Source: Streptomyces violaceoruber (GTDB taxonomy: Bacteria; Actinomycetota; Actinomycetes; Streptomycetales; Streptomycetaceae). Taken from it: a stretch of DNA of 64,000 nt. The position numbers were made by a program, and so were the translations under genes. Below are positions 44,099-53,005 of this stretch, piece after piece. The stretch is from assembly GCA_000720805.1 (NCBI GenBank), contig JODI01000006.1:1-64000 (forward strand), read 5' to 3'. Each line of letters opens with the position of its first letter. The first letter of the stretch is position 1. The notes under the pieces are model-generated. The model ran no database searches. It was not told the origin of the DNA and saw only the letters and a program-made list of their open reading frames with translations.

Positions 44099-47000
44099 AT
44101 GCACAACGACCGTGCCCTCACCGAACAGCGGCTCGCCCGCGTTCTGAACGAGCGCATCCGGCCCGCCGTCCACGCCCGCTCCGTCCCCCTCGACGTGCGG
44201 GTCTGGAACGTCCCCGGGGAGCCGGTGCCGGTGCGTGACGGGCTGGTCGCCCCCTACCGTCCCGCCCGGGTCGGCGACCTCTGGGGACCCGCCTGGTCCA
44301 CGAGCTGGTTCAAGGTGACCGGCACGATTCCCGACCGGTGGGCCGGCGAGCGGGTCGAGGCCGTCCTGGACCTCGGCTTCGCCACCCACTCCCCCGGCTT
44401 CTCCGCGGAGGGCCTGGTCCACAGCGCCGACGGCACCGCCGTGAAGGCACTCAACCCGCGCAACACCTGGCTGCCGGTCACCGAACTGGCCGTGGGCGGC
44501 GAGGAGTTCACGTTCTTCATCGAGGCCGCCGCCAATCCGGTCGTGATGCACACCGCCCCCGGCGAGCTCACCTTCGGGCCCACCTCGGTGGGCGGCCGCG
44601 CACCGTGGCTGGGCGACCCGGCCGCCGACCCGGGCGCACCCCTGTACCGGCTGCGACGCCTGGACCTCGCCGTCTTCGACCAGGACGTCTACGAACTCGT
44701 CCAGGATCTCGACGTGCTGGGGCAGCTGATGCCCGAGCTGTCCCCCGACGATCCGCGCCGCTGGCAGATCCTGCGGGCCGTCGAACAGGCCCTGGACGCG
44801 GTGGACCTGGGGGACGTCGGCGGGAGCGCGGCAGCCGCGCGGGCCGCTCTCGCCCCGGTCCTCGAGGCACCCGCGCACGCGAGCGCCCACCGTGTCTCGG
44901 CGGTCGGGCACGCGCACATCGACACCGCCTGGCTGTGGCCGCTGCGCGAGACCGTGCGCAAGGTCGCCCGCACCGTCTCCAACGTCACCCAGCTCATGGA
45001 CTCCCACCCGGAGTTCAGGTTCGTGATGTCACAGGCGCAGCAACTCGCCTGGCTCAAGGAGCACCGGCCCGAGGTGTACGCGCGGGCGCAGGAGAAGGCG
45101 AAGGCCGGGCAGTTCCTGCCGACCGGCAGCCTGTGGGTGGAGCCCGACACCAACATCTCCGGCGGTGAGGCCCTGGTGCGTCAGTTCGTGCACGGCAAGC
45201 GGTTCTTCCTGGAGGAGTTCGGCGTCGAGACCGAGGAGATGTGGCTGCCGGACACCTTCGGGTACAACGCGGCCCTGCCGCAGTTGATGAAGCTGGCCGG
45301 GGTGCGCTGGTTCCTGACGCAGAAGATGTCCTGGAACACCACCAACAAGTTCCCCCACCACACGTTCTGGTGGGAGGGCATCGACGGCACCCGGATCTTC
45401 AGCCACTTCCCGCCGGTGGACTCCTACAACGGAGAGCTGTCGGGTGCCGAAGTGGCCCACAGCGTACGCAACTTCCAGGACAAGGCCGGCTCCGGCCATT
45501 CCCTGATCCCCTTCGGCTACGGCGACGGCGGCGGTGGCCCCACCCGCGAGATGCTCTCCCGCGCCGCACGCCTGAAGAACCTGGAGGGCTCGGCCCGCGT
45601 CGACATCGAGAAGCCCGCCGACTTCTTCCACCGGGCACACGCCGAGTACGAGGACAACGGCGGGGCCCCGGTGTGGTCCGGGGAGCTGTACCTGGAGTTC
45701 CACCGCGGCACCCTCACCAGCCAGCTCGCCACCAAGCAGGGCAACCGGCGCGGCGAACACCTGTTGCGTGAGGCCGAGTTGTGGGCGGCCACGGCCTCCG
45801 TGCGCCACGGCCACCCCTACCCGTACGAAGCGCTGGACCGGCTGTGGAAGACGGTGCTGCTGCACCAGTTCCACGACATCCTGCCCGGGACGTCGATCGC
45901 CTGGGTGCACCGCGAGGCGGAGGAGACGTACGCGGCAGTCGCCCGGGAGCTGGAGGACCTCATCGGCGCGGCCCAGCGGACCCTGGCCGGTCCGCCCGGC
46001 GGAACGGTCGTGTTCAACGCCGCCCCGCACGCCCGCGGCGGCGTCACGGCGCTCGGCGCGAGCGCGCGCACCGGGACGGCCGACGCGCCCGTACGACCGG
46101 TCACGGACGGCGAGGGGTTCGTCCTCGACAACGGGCTGGTCCGTATCGCGGTGGACGGCCGTGGCCTGGTCACCTCCGCCTACGACCACACCGCCGGCCG
46201 GGAGGCCCTGGCACCGGGTGCGGTGGGCAACCTGCTGCAGCTGCACCAGGACTTCCCCAACCAGTGGGACGCCTGGGACATCGACGTCTTCTACCGCAAC
46301 ACCGTCCGCGACCTCACCGAGGCTCAGTCCGTCACCGCGACCCGCGAGGGCATCCGCGTGGTCCGCGTCTTCGGCGCCTCGAGGATCGAACAGTCGCTGA
46401 CCCTGCCGGCCGGCTCCCGGCGGCTGGTGATCGACACCGTCGTCGACTGGCACGAACGGGAGAAGCTTCTCAAGGCCGCCTTCCCGCTGGACGTACGGGC
46501 CGCCCACTCGACCGCCGAGATCCCCTTCGGACACGTCGAACGCCCTACGCACACCAACACCAGCTGGGACGCGGCCAAGTTCGAGGTCTGCGCCCACCGC
46601 TTCCTGCACGTCGGCGAGCCCGACTGGGGCGCCGCCCTGGTCAACGACTCCTCCTACGGCCACGACGTCACGCGTGACGTGCGCCCCGACGGCGGTACCA
46701 CCACCACGGTCCGCCTCTCCCTGCTGCGCGCCGCCGTCTTCCCCGACCCGGACGCCGACCAGGGCACCCACCGGCTCGGCTACGCCCTGGTGATCGGCGC
46801 CGATGTCGCCGAGGCGACCCGCGAGGGCTACCGCTTCAACCTGCCCGAGCGCACCGTGCCCGGCAGCGCGACTGTGGCCCCCCTGGTCTCCGTCGACCAC
46901 CAGGGTGTGATCGTCGAAGCCGTCAAGCTCGCCGACGACCGCACCGGCGACGTCGTCGTCCGCCTCTACGAGTCCCGCGGCACCCGCGCCCGCGCCACCC

Positions 47001-47161
47001 TCACCACCGGTTTCCCGCTGGCCTCGGTCACCGCTACCGACCTGCTCGAGCGCCCCCTTGACGACCCGACGGCCCACCGGCACACCGAGGCGGGTGTCGA
47101 GTTGTCCTTGCGTCCCTTCCAGATCCTCACGCTGCGCCTGCGGCGCGCTATGGCCGCCTAG
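44099..47161 (+). CDS. Cytoplasmic GH38 alpha-mannosidase
   Basis: A 1020-residue enzyme with no signal peptide, so it acts on imported sugar. GH38 order: an N-terminal extension, the zinc motif GHAHIDTAWLWPLRETVRK (about residues 276-294), the nucleophile Asp385 in WLPDTFGYNAALPQLMKL, the helical bundle (LWKTVLLHQFHDILPGTSIAW), then beta domains (FVLDNGLVRIAVDGRGLVTS; RRLVIDTVVDWHEREKLLK). It removes alpha-linked mannose using a retaining mechanism. GGAG upstream of ATG 44099. Last gene of the importer operon; no terminator is visible in the 6-base gap to the convergent ATPase gene. Confidence 0.92.
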   Translation: MHNDRALTEQRLARVLNERIRPAVHARSVPLDVRVWNVPGEPVPVRDGLVAPYRPARVGDLWGPAWSTSWFKVTGTIPDRWAGERVEAVLDLGFATHSPGFSAEGLVHSADGTAVKALNPRNTWLPVTELAVGGEEFTFFIEAAANPVVMHTAPGELTFGPTSVGGRAPWLGDPAADPGAPLYRLRRLDLAVFDQDVYELVQDLDVLGQLMPELSPDDPRRWQILRAVEQALDAVDLGDVGGSAAAARAALAPVLEAPAHASAHRVSAVGHAHIDTAWLWPLRETVRKVARTVSNVTQLMDSHPEFRFVMSQAQQLAWLKEHRPEVYARAQEKAKAGQFLPTGSLWVEPDTNISGGEALVRQFVHGKRFFLEEFGVETEEMWLPDTFGYNAALPQLMKLAGVRWFLTQKMSWNTTNKFPHHTFWWEGIDGTRIFSHFPPVDSYNGELSGAEVAHSVRNFQDKAGSGHSLIPFGYGDGGGGPTREMLSRAARLKNLEGSARVDIEKPADFFHRAHAEYEDNGGAPVWSGELYLEFHRGTLTSQLATKQGNRRGEHLLREAELWAATASVRHGHPYPYEALDRLWKTVLLHQFHDILPGTSIAWVHREAEETYAAVARELEDLIGAAQRTLAGPPGGTVVFNAAPHARGGVTALGASARTGTADAPVRPVTDGEGFVLDNGLVRIAVDGRGLVTSAYDHTAGREALAPGAVGNLLQLHQDFPNQWDAWDIDVFYRNTVRDLTEAQSVTATREGIRVVRVFGASRIEQSLTLPAGSRRLVIDTVVDWHEREKLLKAAFPLDVRAAHSTAEIPFGHVERPTHTNTSWDAAKFEVCAHRFLHVGEPDWGAALVNDSSYGHDVTRDVRPDGGTTTTVRLSLLRAAVFPDPDADQGTHRLGYALVIGADVAEATREGYRFNLPERTVPGSATVAPLVSVDHQGVIVEAVKLADDRTGDVVVRLYESRGTRARATLTTGFPLASVTATDLLERPLDDPTAHRHTEAGVELSLRPFQILTLRLRRAMAA

Positions 47162-47167
47162 ACACTC

Positions 47168-47614
47168 TCAGCCGGGAATGACCAAGGTCGCCCACACCGC
47201 GTTGCCGCCGGTGCGCCGGGAACGGTCCACCCCCCAGGTGTGCGCGATCTCCTGCACCAGGAACAGGCCGCGACCGCCCTCGTCCTCGGGCCCCGGCGAG
47301 CACCGGGACGGTGTGCCGACCGTGTGGGCGTGGTCGTGGACCTCCAGGCGGAGGCAGTCGTCGGCGATGCGCCCGATGCCGCACAGGACACTCGCACCGG
47401 GTGTGTGGCACACCGCGTTGGTGACCAGTTCCGACACCAGGAGCACCGCGTCCGCGGAGGTCTCGGCGGGCAGCCGCCAGGCGGTCATGCGGGCGTCCAT
47501 CGCATGGCGGGCGACCCTGACACTGGATCGGTGCGCGGGCAGCTCGATCCAGTGCGTGCGCTCCGGGCTCACGACGTCTATGGGCCGGGGGGAGGAAGTC
47601 GTGTGGGGGGACAC
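47168..47614 (-). CDS. RsbW-like ATP-binding anti-sigma protein
   Basis: A 148-residue single-domain GHKL ATPase. The N-box is VLLVSELVTNAVCHT, and the G box is DEGGRGLFLVQEIAHTWG. There is no kinase dimerisation helix or receiver. In Streptomyces, dozens of such proteins stand beside WhiJ-like regulators and DUF397 proteins; a few bind anti-anti-sigma factors. The start is GTG 47614 with GGAAGG upstream. It is divergent from the XRE/DUF397 pair and so completes a WhiJ-type three-gene module. Confidence 0.88.
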   Translation of the reverse strand: MSPHTTSSPRPIDVVSPERTHWIELPAHRSSVRVARHAMDARMTAWRLPAETSADAVLLVSELVTNAVCHTPGASVLCGIGRIADDCLRLEVHDHAHTVGTPSRCSPGPEDEGGRGLFLVQEIAHTWGVDRSRRTGGNAVWATLVIPG

Positions 47615-47935
47615 GCTTGTCGCCTTCCATCAGGAGGAGCGCAGGGGAGAGCGGCGCACCGACAGGCCGGCCGGGTGAGGGGGTGGTCCCGGCGTGACGG
47701 AGTCGGTGGATCCGCAGGGTGGCTGCGCGTCAACTCCGCGTAGTGGTGGGGTGGTTGACGACGATGCCCTCGCGTCCGAAGGAACCGCTTGCACACGTAA
47801 CTATGCTCGCAGTCGAGTTCACCCTGCAACTGGCTCCCTGATAATTTCAGGAAGACGGTATCCGTGAGACATGGGACAGGTTCCTCAAGTGACTCTCGGA
47901 CCGACGCCGGTGACACATCCTCAGGAGGTAGCGCA
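47615..47935. other. Divergent region of the WhiJ-type module
   Basis: 321 bases between the ATPase and XRE genes. A -10-like GATAAT at 47840-47845 is the only clear promoter element, about 90 bases before the XRE start; no good -35 pairs with it. AGGAGGT sits just before 47936. No palindrome of note and no gene is seen. Confidence 0.45.
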
Positions 47936-48808
47936 GTGAGCGATGCTCGTTCCGGTGCGGGCACCAGCGCACCGACCGTCCTGCGCATGATCCTCGGCCG
48001 CCGGCTCCAGGACAGACGGCTCGGCGCGGACGTGTCCCTGGACGACGCGGCCAAGGCACTGCGGGTGACGTCGCTGACCATTCGCCGTCTGGAGAAGGCG
48101 GAAGTCGCACTCAAGCCCCTGTACGTGGAGAAGCTGCTGCAGACGTACGGGGCCGGCCAGCAGGAGATCGACGAGTTCGTCGAGCTCGCCGAGCGGGCCA
48201 ACGAGCCGGGCTGGTGGCACGCCTACCGCGACGTGGTGCCGAGCTGGTTCACCGCCTACGTGAGTCTGGAGAGCGGTGCCAAGACCCTGCGCACCTACGA
48301 GCCGCAGTACGTCACCGGGCTGCTGCAGACGCCCGGGTACGCGCGCGCCGTCCTGCGCGGAGGCTTTCCCAACGACAGCGAGGAGGACCTGGAGCGGCGT
48401 GTCGATCTGCGGCTGCGGCGCCAGGGCCTGCTGGAGAAGGCCGGCGCCCCCACGCTGTGGGTGGTGATGGAAGAGGCCGTCCTGCACCGGGTGGCGGGCG
48501 GCAACGAGGTCATGCGCGAGCAGATCGAGCGGCTCCTGGAGGTCTCGGAGCTGGAGCACGTCAGCGTCGACATCGTGCCGTTCTCCGCGGGGGCACACGT
48601 CGGAGCGTGCGCGCCCTTCACCTACTTCCGGTTCGAGGAGCCGGAACTGCCCGACGTCGTCTACAGCGAGATCCTGTCCGCCTCCGTGTACCTGGACCAG
48701 CGCTCCGATGTCGCCACCCATCTCGAGGCGCACAACCGGATGTCCCTCCTGACCTCCTCCGCGGAGAGCCGGGCCCTGCTCCAACGCATGCGCAAGGAGT
48801 ACTCATGA
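47936..48808 (+). CDS. XRE-family regulator with DUF5753 (WhiJ-like)
   Basis: A 290-residue regulator. The N-terminal helix-turn-helix (about 15-70; DVSLDDAAKALRVTSLTIRRLEKAE) is followed by the DUF5753 sensor domain (about 95-280; WWHAYRDVVPSWFTAYVSLE, LQTPGYARAVL, EEAVLHRVAGGNEVMREQI). This is the WhiJ/AbaA-OrfA type of Streptomyces developmental repressor, which works with a small DUF397 partner. GTG 47936 has a near-perfect AGGAGGT. The ATGA junction couples it to the DUF397 gene. Target genes are unknown. Confidence 0.92.
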   Translation: MSDARSGAGTSAPTVLRMILGRRLQDRRLGADVSLDDAAKALRVTSLTIRRLEKAEVALKPLYVEKLLQTYGAGQQEIDEFVELAERANEPGWWHAYRDVVPSWFTAYVSLESGAKTLRTYEPQYVTGLLQTPGYARAVLRGGFPNDSEEDLERRVDLRLRRQGLLEKAGAPTLWVVMEEAVLHRVAGGNEVMREQIERLLEVSELEHVSVDIVPFSAGAHVGACAPFTYFRFEEPELPDVVYSEILSASVYLDQRSDVATHLEAHNRMSLLTSSAESRALLQRMRKEYS

Positions 48809-49056
48809 CCTTCGCCGACGGCAGTGTGTACAACGGGATGCCCGCCTCCGACCTCGGAGAGCAGGGCTGGGAGTGCCCGTGGAGCGGTCCCAACGGGGGC
48901 CAGTGCGTGGAGACCAAGCAACTCGCCGACGGACGCATCGCGTTGCGGCAGTCGACGGACCCCACCGGTCCCGCGCTGATCTACACGCCCGAGGAGATCT
49001 CGGCGTTCGTCCAAGGGATCAAGAAGGGCCTGGCCGATCATCTGACGGCCCGCTAG
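48805..49056 (+). CDS. DUF397 protein (WhiJ partner)
   Basis: An 83-residue soluble protein, shifted four bases into the XRE gene. The core is a DUF397-type variant: GWECPWSGPNGGQCVETKQL, then IALRQSTDPTGPALIYTPEE and FVQGIKKG. The W-x-x-S...C-V-E pattern is the family hallmark. Such proteins bind and inactivate the cognate WhiJ-like regulator. Good AAGGAG before ATG 48805. About 90 bases before the methyltransferase gene, so these may share a transcript. Confidence 0.9.
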   Translation: MTFADGSVYNGMPASDLGEQGWECPWSGPNGGQCVETKQLADGRIALRQSTDPTGPALIYTPEEISAFVQGIKKGLADHLTAR

Positions 49057-49144
49057 AGCCAACCGCAAGCGGGAAGGATCCGAGCCTGCCCTGGCCGCGA
49101 CCCGCCCGGCACACCGCGCACACCACCGAAGGGGACAGGACAGC

Positions 49145-49969
49145 ATGAGCAGCACCCACGCCGCACGGGGCATAGACACCAGCAGGCCGCACTCCGCCCG
49201 CATGTACGACTACTACCTGGGCGGCAAGGACCACTTCGACATGGACAAGCAGGCCGCCGAGACGGTCGCCGCGGCCTACCCCGGCATCTTCGTGTGCGCC
49301 CGCGAGAACCGGGCCTTCATGCACCGGGCGACCCGTGTCCTGGCGCGGGAACACGGCATCCGTCAGTGGCTCGACATCGGCACCGGCATCCCCACCGAGC
49401 CGAACCTGCACCAGGTGGCCCAGAGCGTGGTCCCCGAGGCGCGCGTGGTGTACGCCGACAACGACCCCCTGGTCCTCAAGTACGCCGAACGCCTCATGCG
49501 CAGCACCCCCGAGGGCCGCACCACGTACATCGAGGCGGACGTCAACAACCCGGAGGCGCTGCTCGACGCCCCGGAGCTGGCCGAGGTCCTGGACCTGAAC
49601 CGGCCGGTGGCCCTGTCGATGAACGCACTCATGCACTTCGTCACCGACGCCCAGGACCCATACGGAATCGTGGGCCGCCTGCTCGGCGCCCTGCCCTCGG
49701 GCAGCGCCCTGGCCCTGAGCCACTGCACGCCCGACTTCGACCCGGCGACCTGGCAGAAGGTCACCGACATCTACACCGCCGCCGGGACGCCGGTGCGGTT
49801 CCGCTCCCAGAAGGACGTCGCCCGCTTCTTCGACGGCCTCGACGTCCTCGACCCCGGCATCACCGTGGGCCACCGCTGGCGCCCCGACGCGCCGAACGGC
49901 GACCAGCCGGCAGAGGCGCTCACGGACGCCACCGTGAGCCTGTGGACCGGGGTGGGCATCAAGCCCTGA
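49145..49969 (+). CDS. DUF574-type SAM-dependent methyltransferase
   Basis: A 274-residue protein of the Methyltransf_19 (SAV2177-like) group. PHSARMYDYYLGGKDHFDMD is the family start; the SAM motif is WLDIGTGIPTEPNLHQVAQ, then VVYADNDPLVLKYAERLM. The fold is intact. These are expanded in Streptomyces and usually stand next to WhiJ-type or ATPase genes; substrates are unknown. A second copy of the same group lies at 54381-55196, with clear similarity over the whole length. Convergent with the gap gene. Confidence 0.9.
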   Translation: MSSTHAARGIDTSRPHSARMYDYYLGGKDHFDMDKQAAETVAAAYPGIFVCARENRAFMHRATRVLAREHGIRQWLDIGTGIPTEPNLHQVAQSVVPEARVVYADNDPLVLKYAERLMRSTPEGRTTYIEADVNNPEALLDAPELAEVLDLNRPVALSMNALMHFVTDAQDPYGIVGRLLGALPSGSALALSHCTPDFDPATWQKVTDIYTAAGTPVRFRSQKDVARFFDGLDVLDPGITVGHRWRPDAPNGDQPAEALTDATVSLWTGVGIKP

Positions 49970-50023
49970 GCCGGGTCCGGGCGGCCCGTGCGGCCCGCGC
50001 GGCGATGTCGCCCTCGACGTGGG

Positions 50024-51022
50024 TCAGCGGGTGGCGAGCAGTTCCAGCGTGTCGATCACCCGGTTCGAGAAGCCCCACTCGTTGTCGTACCAGGCGACCA
50101 CCTTCACATGGCGGCCCTCGACCCGGGTGAGGGCCGAGTCGAAGATCGACGAGGCCGGGTTTCCCGTGATGTCGGAGGACACGAGCGGGAAGTCCGAGTA
50201 CTCCAGGACGCCGGCGAGCGGCCCCTCCGCGGCGGTGCGGTACGCCGCCAGCACGTCGTCGCGCGTCACGTCGCGGGCCACGGTCGTGTTGAGTTCGACG
50301 ATGGAGCCCACCGGAACCGGCACGCGGATCGAGTCGCCGGACAGCTTGCCGTCCAGGTTCGGCAGCACGAGGCCGATCGCCTTGGCGGCGCCTGTGGTGG
50401 TGGGCACGATGTTGACGGCTGCCGCCCGGGCGCGCCGGGCGTCGCGGTGCGGTCCGTCCTGCAGGTTCTGCTCCTGCGTGTAGGCGTGCACCGTCGTCAT
50501 GAAGCCGTGCTCGATACCGGCGAGCTCGTCGAGTATGGCGGCCAGCGGGGCCAGGGCGTTGGTCGTGCACGAGGCGTTCGAGACGATCGTGTGCAGGCCG
50601 GGGTCGTACGCGTCGGTGTTGACCCCGAACGCGAGCGTGACGTCGGCGCCGTCCGACGGCGCGCTGACGAGCACCTTCCGCGCACCGGCGTCGAGGTGCG
50701 CGCGGGCGGCCTTCGCCGATGTGAAGCGGCCGGTCGCCTCCAGGACGATGTCGACAGCCAGCTCGGCCCACGGCAGTCGAGCCGGTTCGCGCTCGGCGAG
50801 CACCGTGATGCGGCGGCCGTCGACGACGAGGGTGTCCCCGTCGACGGTCACCGGACGGCCGAGGCGGCCGGCCGTGCTGTCGTAGGCGAGCAGTCGCGCG
50901 AGGGTGGCGGGTTCCGTGAGGTCGTTGACGGCGACGACTTCGAGGTCGCTGCCGCGTTCGAGCAGTGCGCGCAGCGTGTTGCGTCCGATGCGGCCGAATC
51001 CGTTGATGGCGATACGAGTCAT
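50024..51022 (-). CDS. gap: Glyceraldehyde-3-phosphate dehydrogenase
   Basis: A 332-residue NAD-dependent GAPDH. Rossmann NGFGRIGRNTLRALL, active site SNASCTTNALAP with Cys152, His179 in MTTVHAYTQEQNL, and VAWYDNEWGFSNRVIDTLELL. Reaction: glyceraldehyde 3-phosphate to 1,3-bisphosphoglycerate. ATG 51022 follows GGAAGGGA. It is not near pgk/tpi, so it is probably an extra copy, under a GlxA-type regulator gene 125 bases upstream. Extra GAPDHs in Streptomyces can serve as resistance forms against GAPDH inhibitors such as pentalenolactone; the sequence alone cannot show this. Confidence 0.95.
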   Translation of the reverse strand: MTRIAINGFGRIGRNTLRALLERGSDLEVVAVNDLTEPATLARLLAYDSTAGRLGRPVTVDGDTLVVDGRRITVLAEREPARLPWAELAVDIVLEATGRFTSAKAARAHLDAGARKVLVSAPSDGADVTLAFGVNTDAYDPGLHTIVSNASCTTNALAPLAAILDELAGIEHGFMTTVHAYTQEQNLQDGPHRDARRARAAAVNIVPTTTGAAKAIGLVLPNLDGKLSGDSIRVPVPVGSIVELNTTVARDVTRDDVLAAYRTAAEGPLAGVLEYSDFPLVSSDITGNPASSIFDSALTRVEGRHVKVVAWYDNEWGFSNRVIDTLELLATR

Positions 51023-51147
51023 GAATGGTGTCCCTTCCGTTCGCCACCAGGCTCGCTCGCGGGCGGGTACCGCTGACAGTGGCGTGATCGCCACGGTTCA
51101 AAAGGATCGCGCCACGCCGGAACGCGTTCCGGGCTTCCGCTGCCGGA

Positions 51148-52104
51148 TCACTCGCCCTGGGCGAAGGTGCGCCGGTATTCGCTCGGGGTCGTGCCGAGGA
51201 TGCGCTGGAAGTGCAGCCGCAGATTCGCGCCGGTGCCGAGGCCGACGTCGGCGGCGATCTGCTCGACACCGCGCTGCGAACGCTCGAGCAACTCGCGGGC
51301 CATGTCGATACGGGCCCGCATCACCCACTGCATCGGCGTGTACCCGGTCTCCTCGACGAAGCGCCGCGAGAACGTGCGCGGCGAGACCGCGGCCTGCCGG
51401 GCCAGTGTCTCCAAAGTGAGCGGCTCGCCGAGCCGGCGCAGCGCCCACTCACGGGTGGCGGTGAACCGCTCACCGAGCGGCTCGGGCACGCTGCGCGGCA
51501 CGTACTGCGCCTGACCGCCGCTGCGGTAGGGGGCCGCGACCAGGCGCCGGGCCGCGTGGTTCGACGCGGCCACGCCGAGGTCGCCGCGCAGGATGTGCAG
51601 ACACAGGTCGATGCCCGAGGCGGCCCCGGCCGAGGTCAGCACGCTGTCCTCGTCGACGAACAGGACGTTCTCGTCGACCCGGACGAGCGGATGCCTCGCC
51701 GTGAGGGCCCGCGTGTAGTGCCAGTGCGTCGTGGCTCGCCTGCCGTCGAGCAGACCTGTGGCGGCGAGCGCGAAGGCACCCGTCGAGATGGCGGCGAGCC
51801 GTGCGCCCCGCTCGTGGGCGGCGATCAGCGCGTCGACGACGGCCTGCGCCGGGTCGTCGCGGTCCGGGAACCGATAGCCGGGGATGAAGACGATGTCGGC
51901 CCACGCGAGGGTGTCGAGGCCATGAGCGACGTGGTACGACAGGCCGTCTCCCCCGGCCACCAGACCAGGTGCCGCGCCGCACAGCCGCACCTCGTACGGC
52001 ATGCTCGCGCGCGTGGTGAACACCTGCGCGGGGATGCCGACATCGAGAGGTTTGGCTCCGTCGAGCACGAGAACGGCGACGCGACGCAGGCGGGAGGCTG
52101 ACAC
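51148..52104 (-). CDS. GlxA-type regulator (DJ-1/PfpI plus AraC HTH)
   Basis: A 318-residue regulator. Residues 8-175 are a DJ-1/PfpI-like domain (VAVLVLDGAKPLDVGIPAQV; DIVFIPGYRF). The elbow reads AISTGAFALAATGLLDG, with Ser-Thr where catalytic members have Cys, so it is only a sensor. Residues 215-318 carry the AraC double helix-turn-helix (LTLETLARQAAVSPRTFSRRF; RGVEQIAADVGLGTGANLRLHF). GTG 52104. Same strand as gap, 125 bases upstream, so gap is the likely target. The ligand is unknown. Confidence 0.9.
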   Translation of the reverse strand: MSASRLRRVAVLVLDGAKPLDVGIPAQVFTTRASMPYEVRLCGAAPGLVAGGDGLSYHVAHGLDTLAWADIVFIPGYRFPDRDDPAQAVVDALIAAHERGARLAAISTGAFALAATGLLDGRRATTHWHYTRALTARHPLVRVDENVLFVDEDSVLTSAGAASGIDLCLHILRGDLGVAASNHAARRLVAAPYRSGGQAQYVPRSVPEPLGERFTATREWALRRLGEPLTLETLARQAAVSPRTFSRRFVEETGYTPMQWVMRARIDMARELLERSQRGVEQIAADVGLGTGANLRLHFQRILGTTPSEYRRTFAQGE

Positions 52105-52161
52105 GGGAAAAGGGTACGCACCGGCGGGGACTGTGGTTCGGCGGCCAGATCTCGGGAGGGG

Positions 52162-52596
52162 TCAGGCGTCCTCGACGGTCGCGGTGACCGGCGTGCCGGT
52201 CTCGACCGTGCGGCTGACCGTGCAGAGCCGGTCGTGGGAGGTCTTGACCGCCCGGGGCAGGATCGCCCGGGCGCGCTCCGCGCCTTCGGTGTCCGCGAAG
52301 GCGACGGAGAAGGTGACCGCGAGATCGGTCATCCGGTTGCCGAGCTCATCACTGATCTTGTTGCCGGTCACCGCGACGGAGAACCTGGTCGGCTCCGCGT
52401 GGCGGCTGGTGGCGATGTCCACGTCCACGGCGGTGCAGCCTCCGAGCGCGGCGAGCAGCAACTCGACCGGGGTGAAGTCGGTGTCGCCGTCAGAACCGGT
52501 ACCGAAGCTGAGGGTGCCGCCACGGGCGTTGGTCGCGGTGAAGTGGCCGGTGCCGGTTCGCTCGACGGTGACGGAGCGCAGGGAGTCGTCGGTCAT
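52162..52596 (-). CDS. OsmC-family peroxide reductase
   Basis: A 144-residue thiol peroxidase-like protein. The peroxidatic Cys is in LLAALGGCTAVDVDIA and the second Cys in HDRLCTVSRTVETG, the OsmC/Ohr pattern. Homologues reduce organic hydroperoxides with lipoyl or other thiols and form intertwined dimers in the cytosol. ATG 52596; the upstream open frame is an Arg/Ser-rich shadow that would cross the hairpin at 52628-52657. It sits about 60 bases before the GlxA-type gene on the same strand. Confidence 0.88.
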   Translation of the reverse strand: MTDDSLRSVTVERTGTGHFTATNARGGTLSFGTGSDGDTDFTPVELLLAALGGCTAVDVDIATSRHAEPTRFSVAVTGNKISDELGNRMTDLAVTFSVAFADTEGAERARAILPRAVKTSHDRLCTVSRTVETGTPVTATVEDA

Positions 52597-52627
52597 GCCG
52601 ACGACCCTACTGCCGCCGGACGTGTGT

Positions 52628-52657
52628 GAGCGCCCCCGTCCGAAGACGGGGGCGCTC
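52628..52657 (-). terminator. Strong hairpin terminator after GlsB gene
   Basis: A perfect 13-base stem (GAGCGCCCCCGTC with GACGGGGGCGCTC) closed by the tetraloop CGAA, 58 bases after the stop of the minus-strand GlsB gene and 31 bases before the OsmC start. There is no T tract, as is normal for Streptomyces terminators. It separates the two genes. Confidence 0.75.
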
Positions 52658-52714
52658 GCGCTCTTCACTTCCGTGTGTCGTGCTCCCTACCGGCCACCGA
52701 CTGTCCGGGGATCG

Positions 52715-53005
52715 TCATGCATGGACGTGCCCGCCCCGGTGTCCGTGCCCGCGGCCGGCGATCAGCCGGTACAGCGCGAGAAGGATGACGGAGCCGACGA
52801 TGGCCGCGATCCATGTGGACAGGTCGAAGAACCCGTCGATCGAGTCGACTCCGAAGATCACCTTGCCGAGGAAGCCTCCGAGGAGACCACCGGCGATACC
52901 GATGAGCATGGTGATGATGATTCCGCCCGGGTCCTTGCCCGGCATGAGCGCCTTGGCAATGGCGCCGGCAAGCAGACCGATGAATATCCACGCGATGATG
53001 CCCAT
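52715..53005 (-). CDS. GlsB/YeaQ/YmgE family small membrane protein
   Basis: A 96-residue protein with three helices: GIIAWIFIGLLAGAIAKALM, GGIIITMLIGIAGGLLGGFL with glycine zippers, and STWIAAIVGSVILLALYRLI. This is the transglycosylase-associated/stress family; many Streptomyces members are part of the osmotic or general stress response, but no activity is shown. The tail GHGHRGGHVHA is His-rich, which could bind metal. ATG 53005 follows GAGGAG. The 274-base gap to the divergent cupin gene holds a GGACAG (53156-53161) and CTGTCC (53179-53184) inverted pair. Confidence 0.88.
   Translation of the reverse strand: MGIIAWIFIGLLAGAIAKALMPGKDPGGIIITMLIGIAGGLLGGFLGKVIFGVDSIDGFFDLSTWIAAIVGSVILLALYRLIAGRGHGHRGGHVHA

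Noticed and set aside
45029..47083. 684-codon minus-strand frame
   Set aside because: Antisense to the GH38 gene; no recognisable fold.
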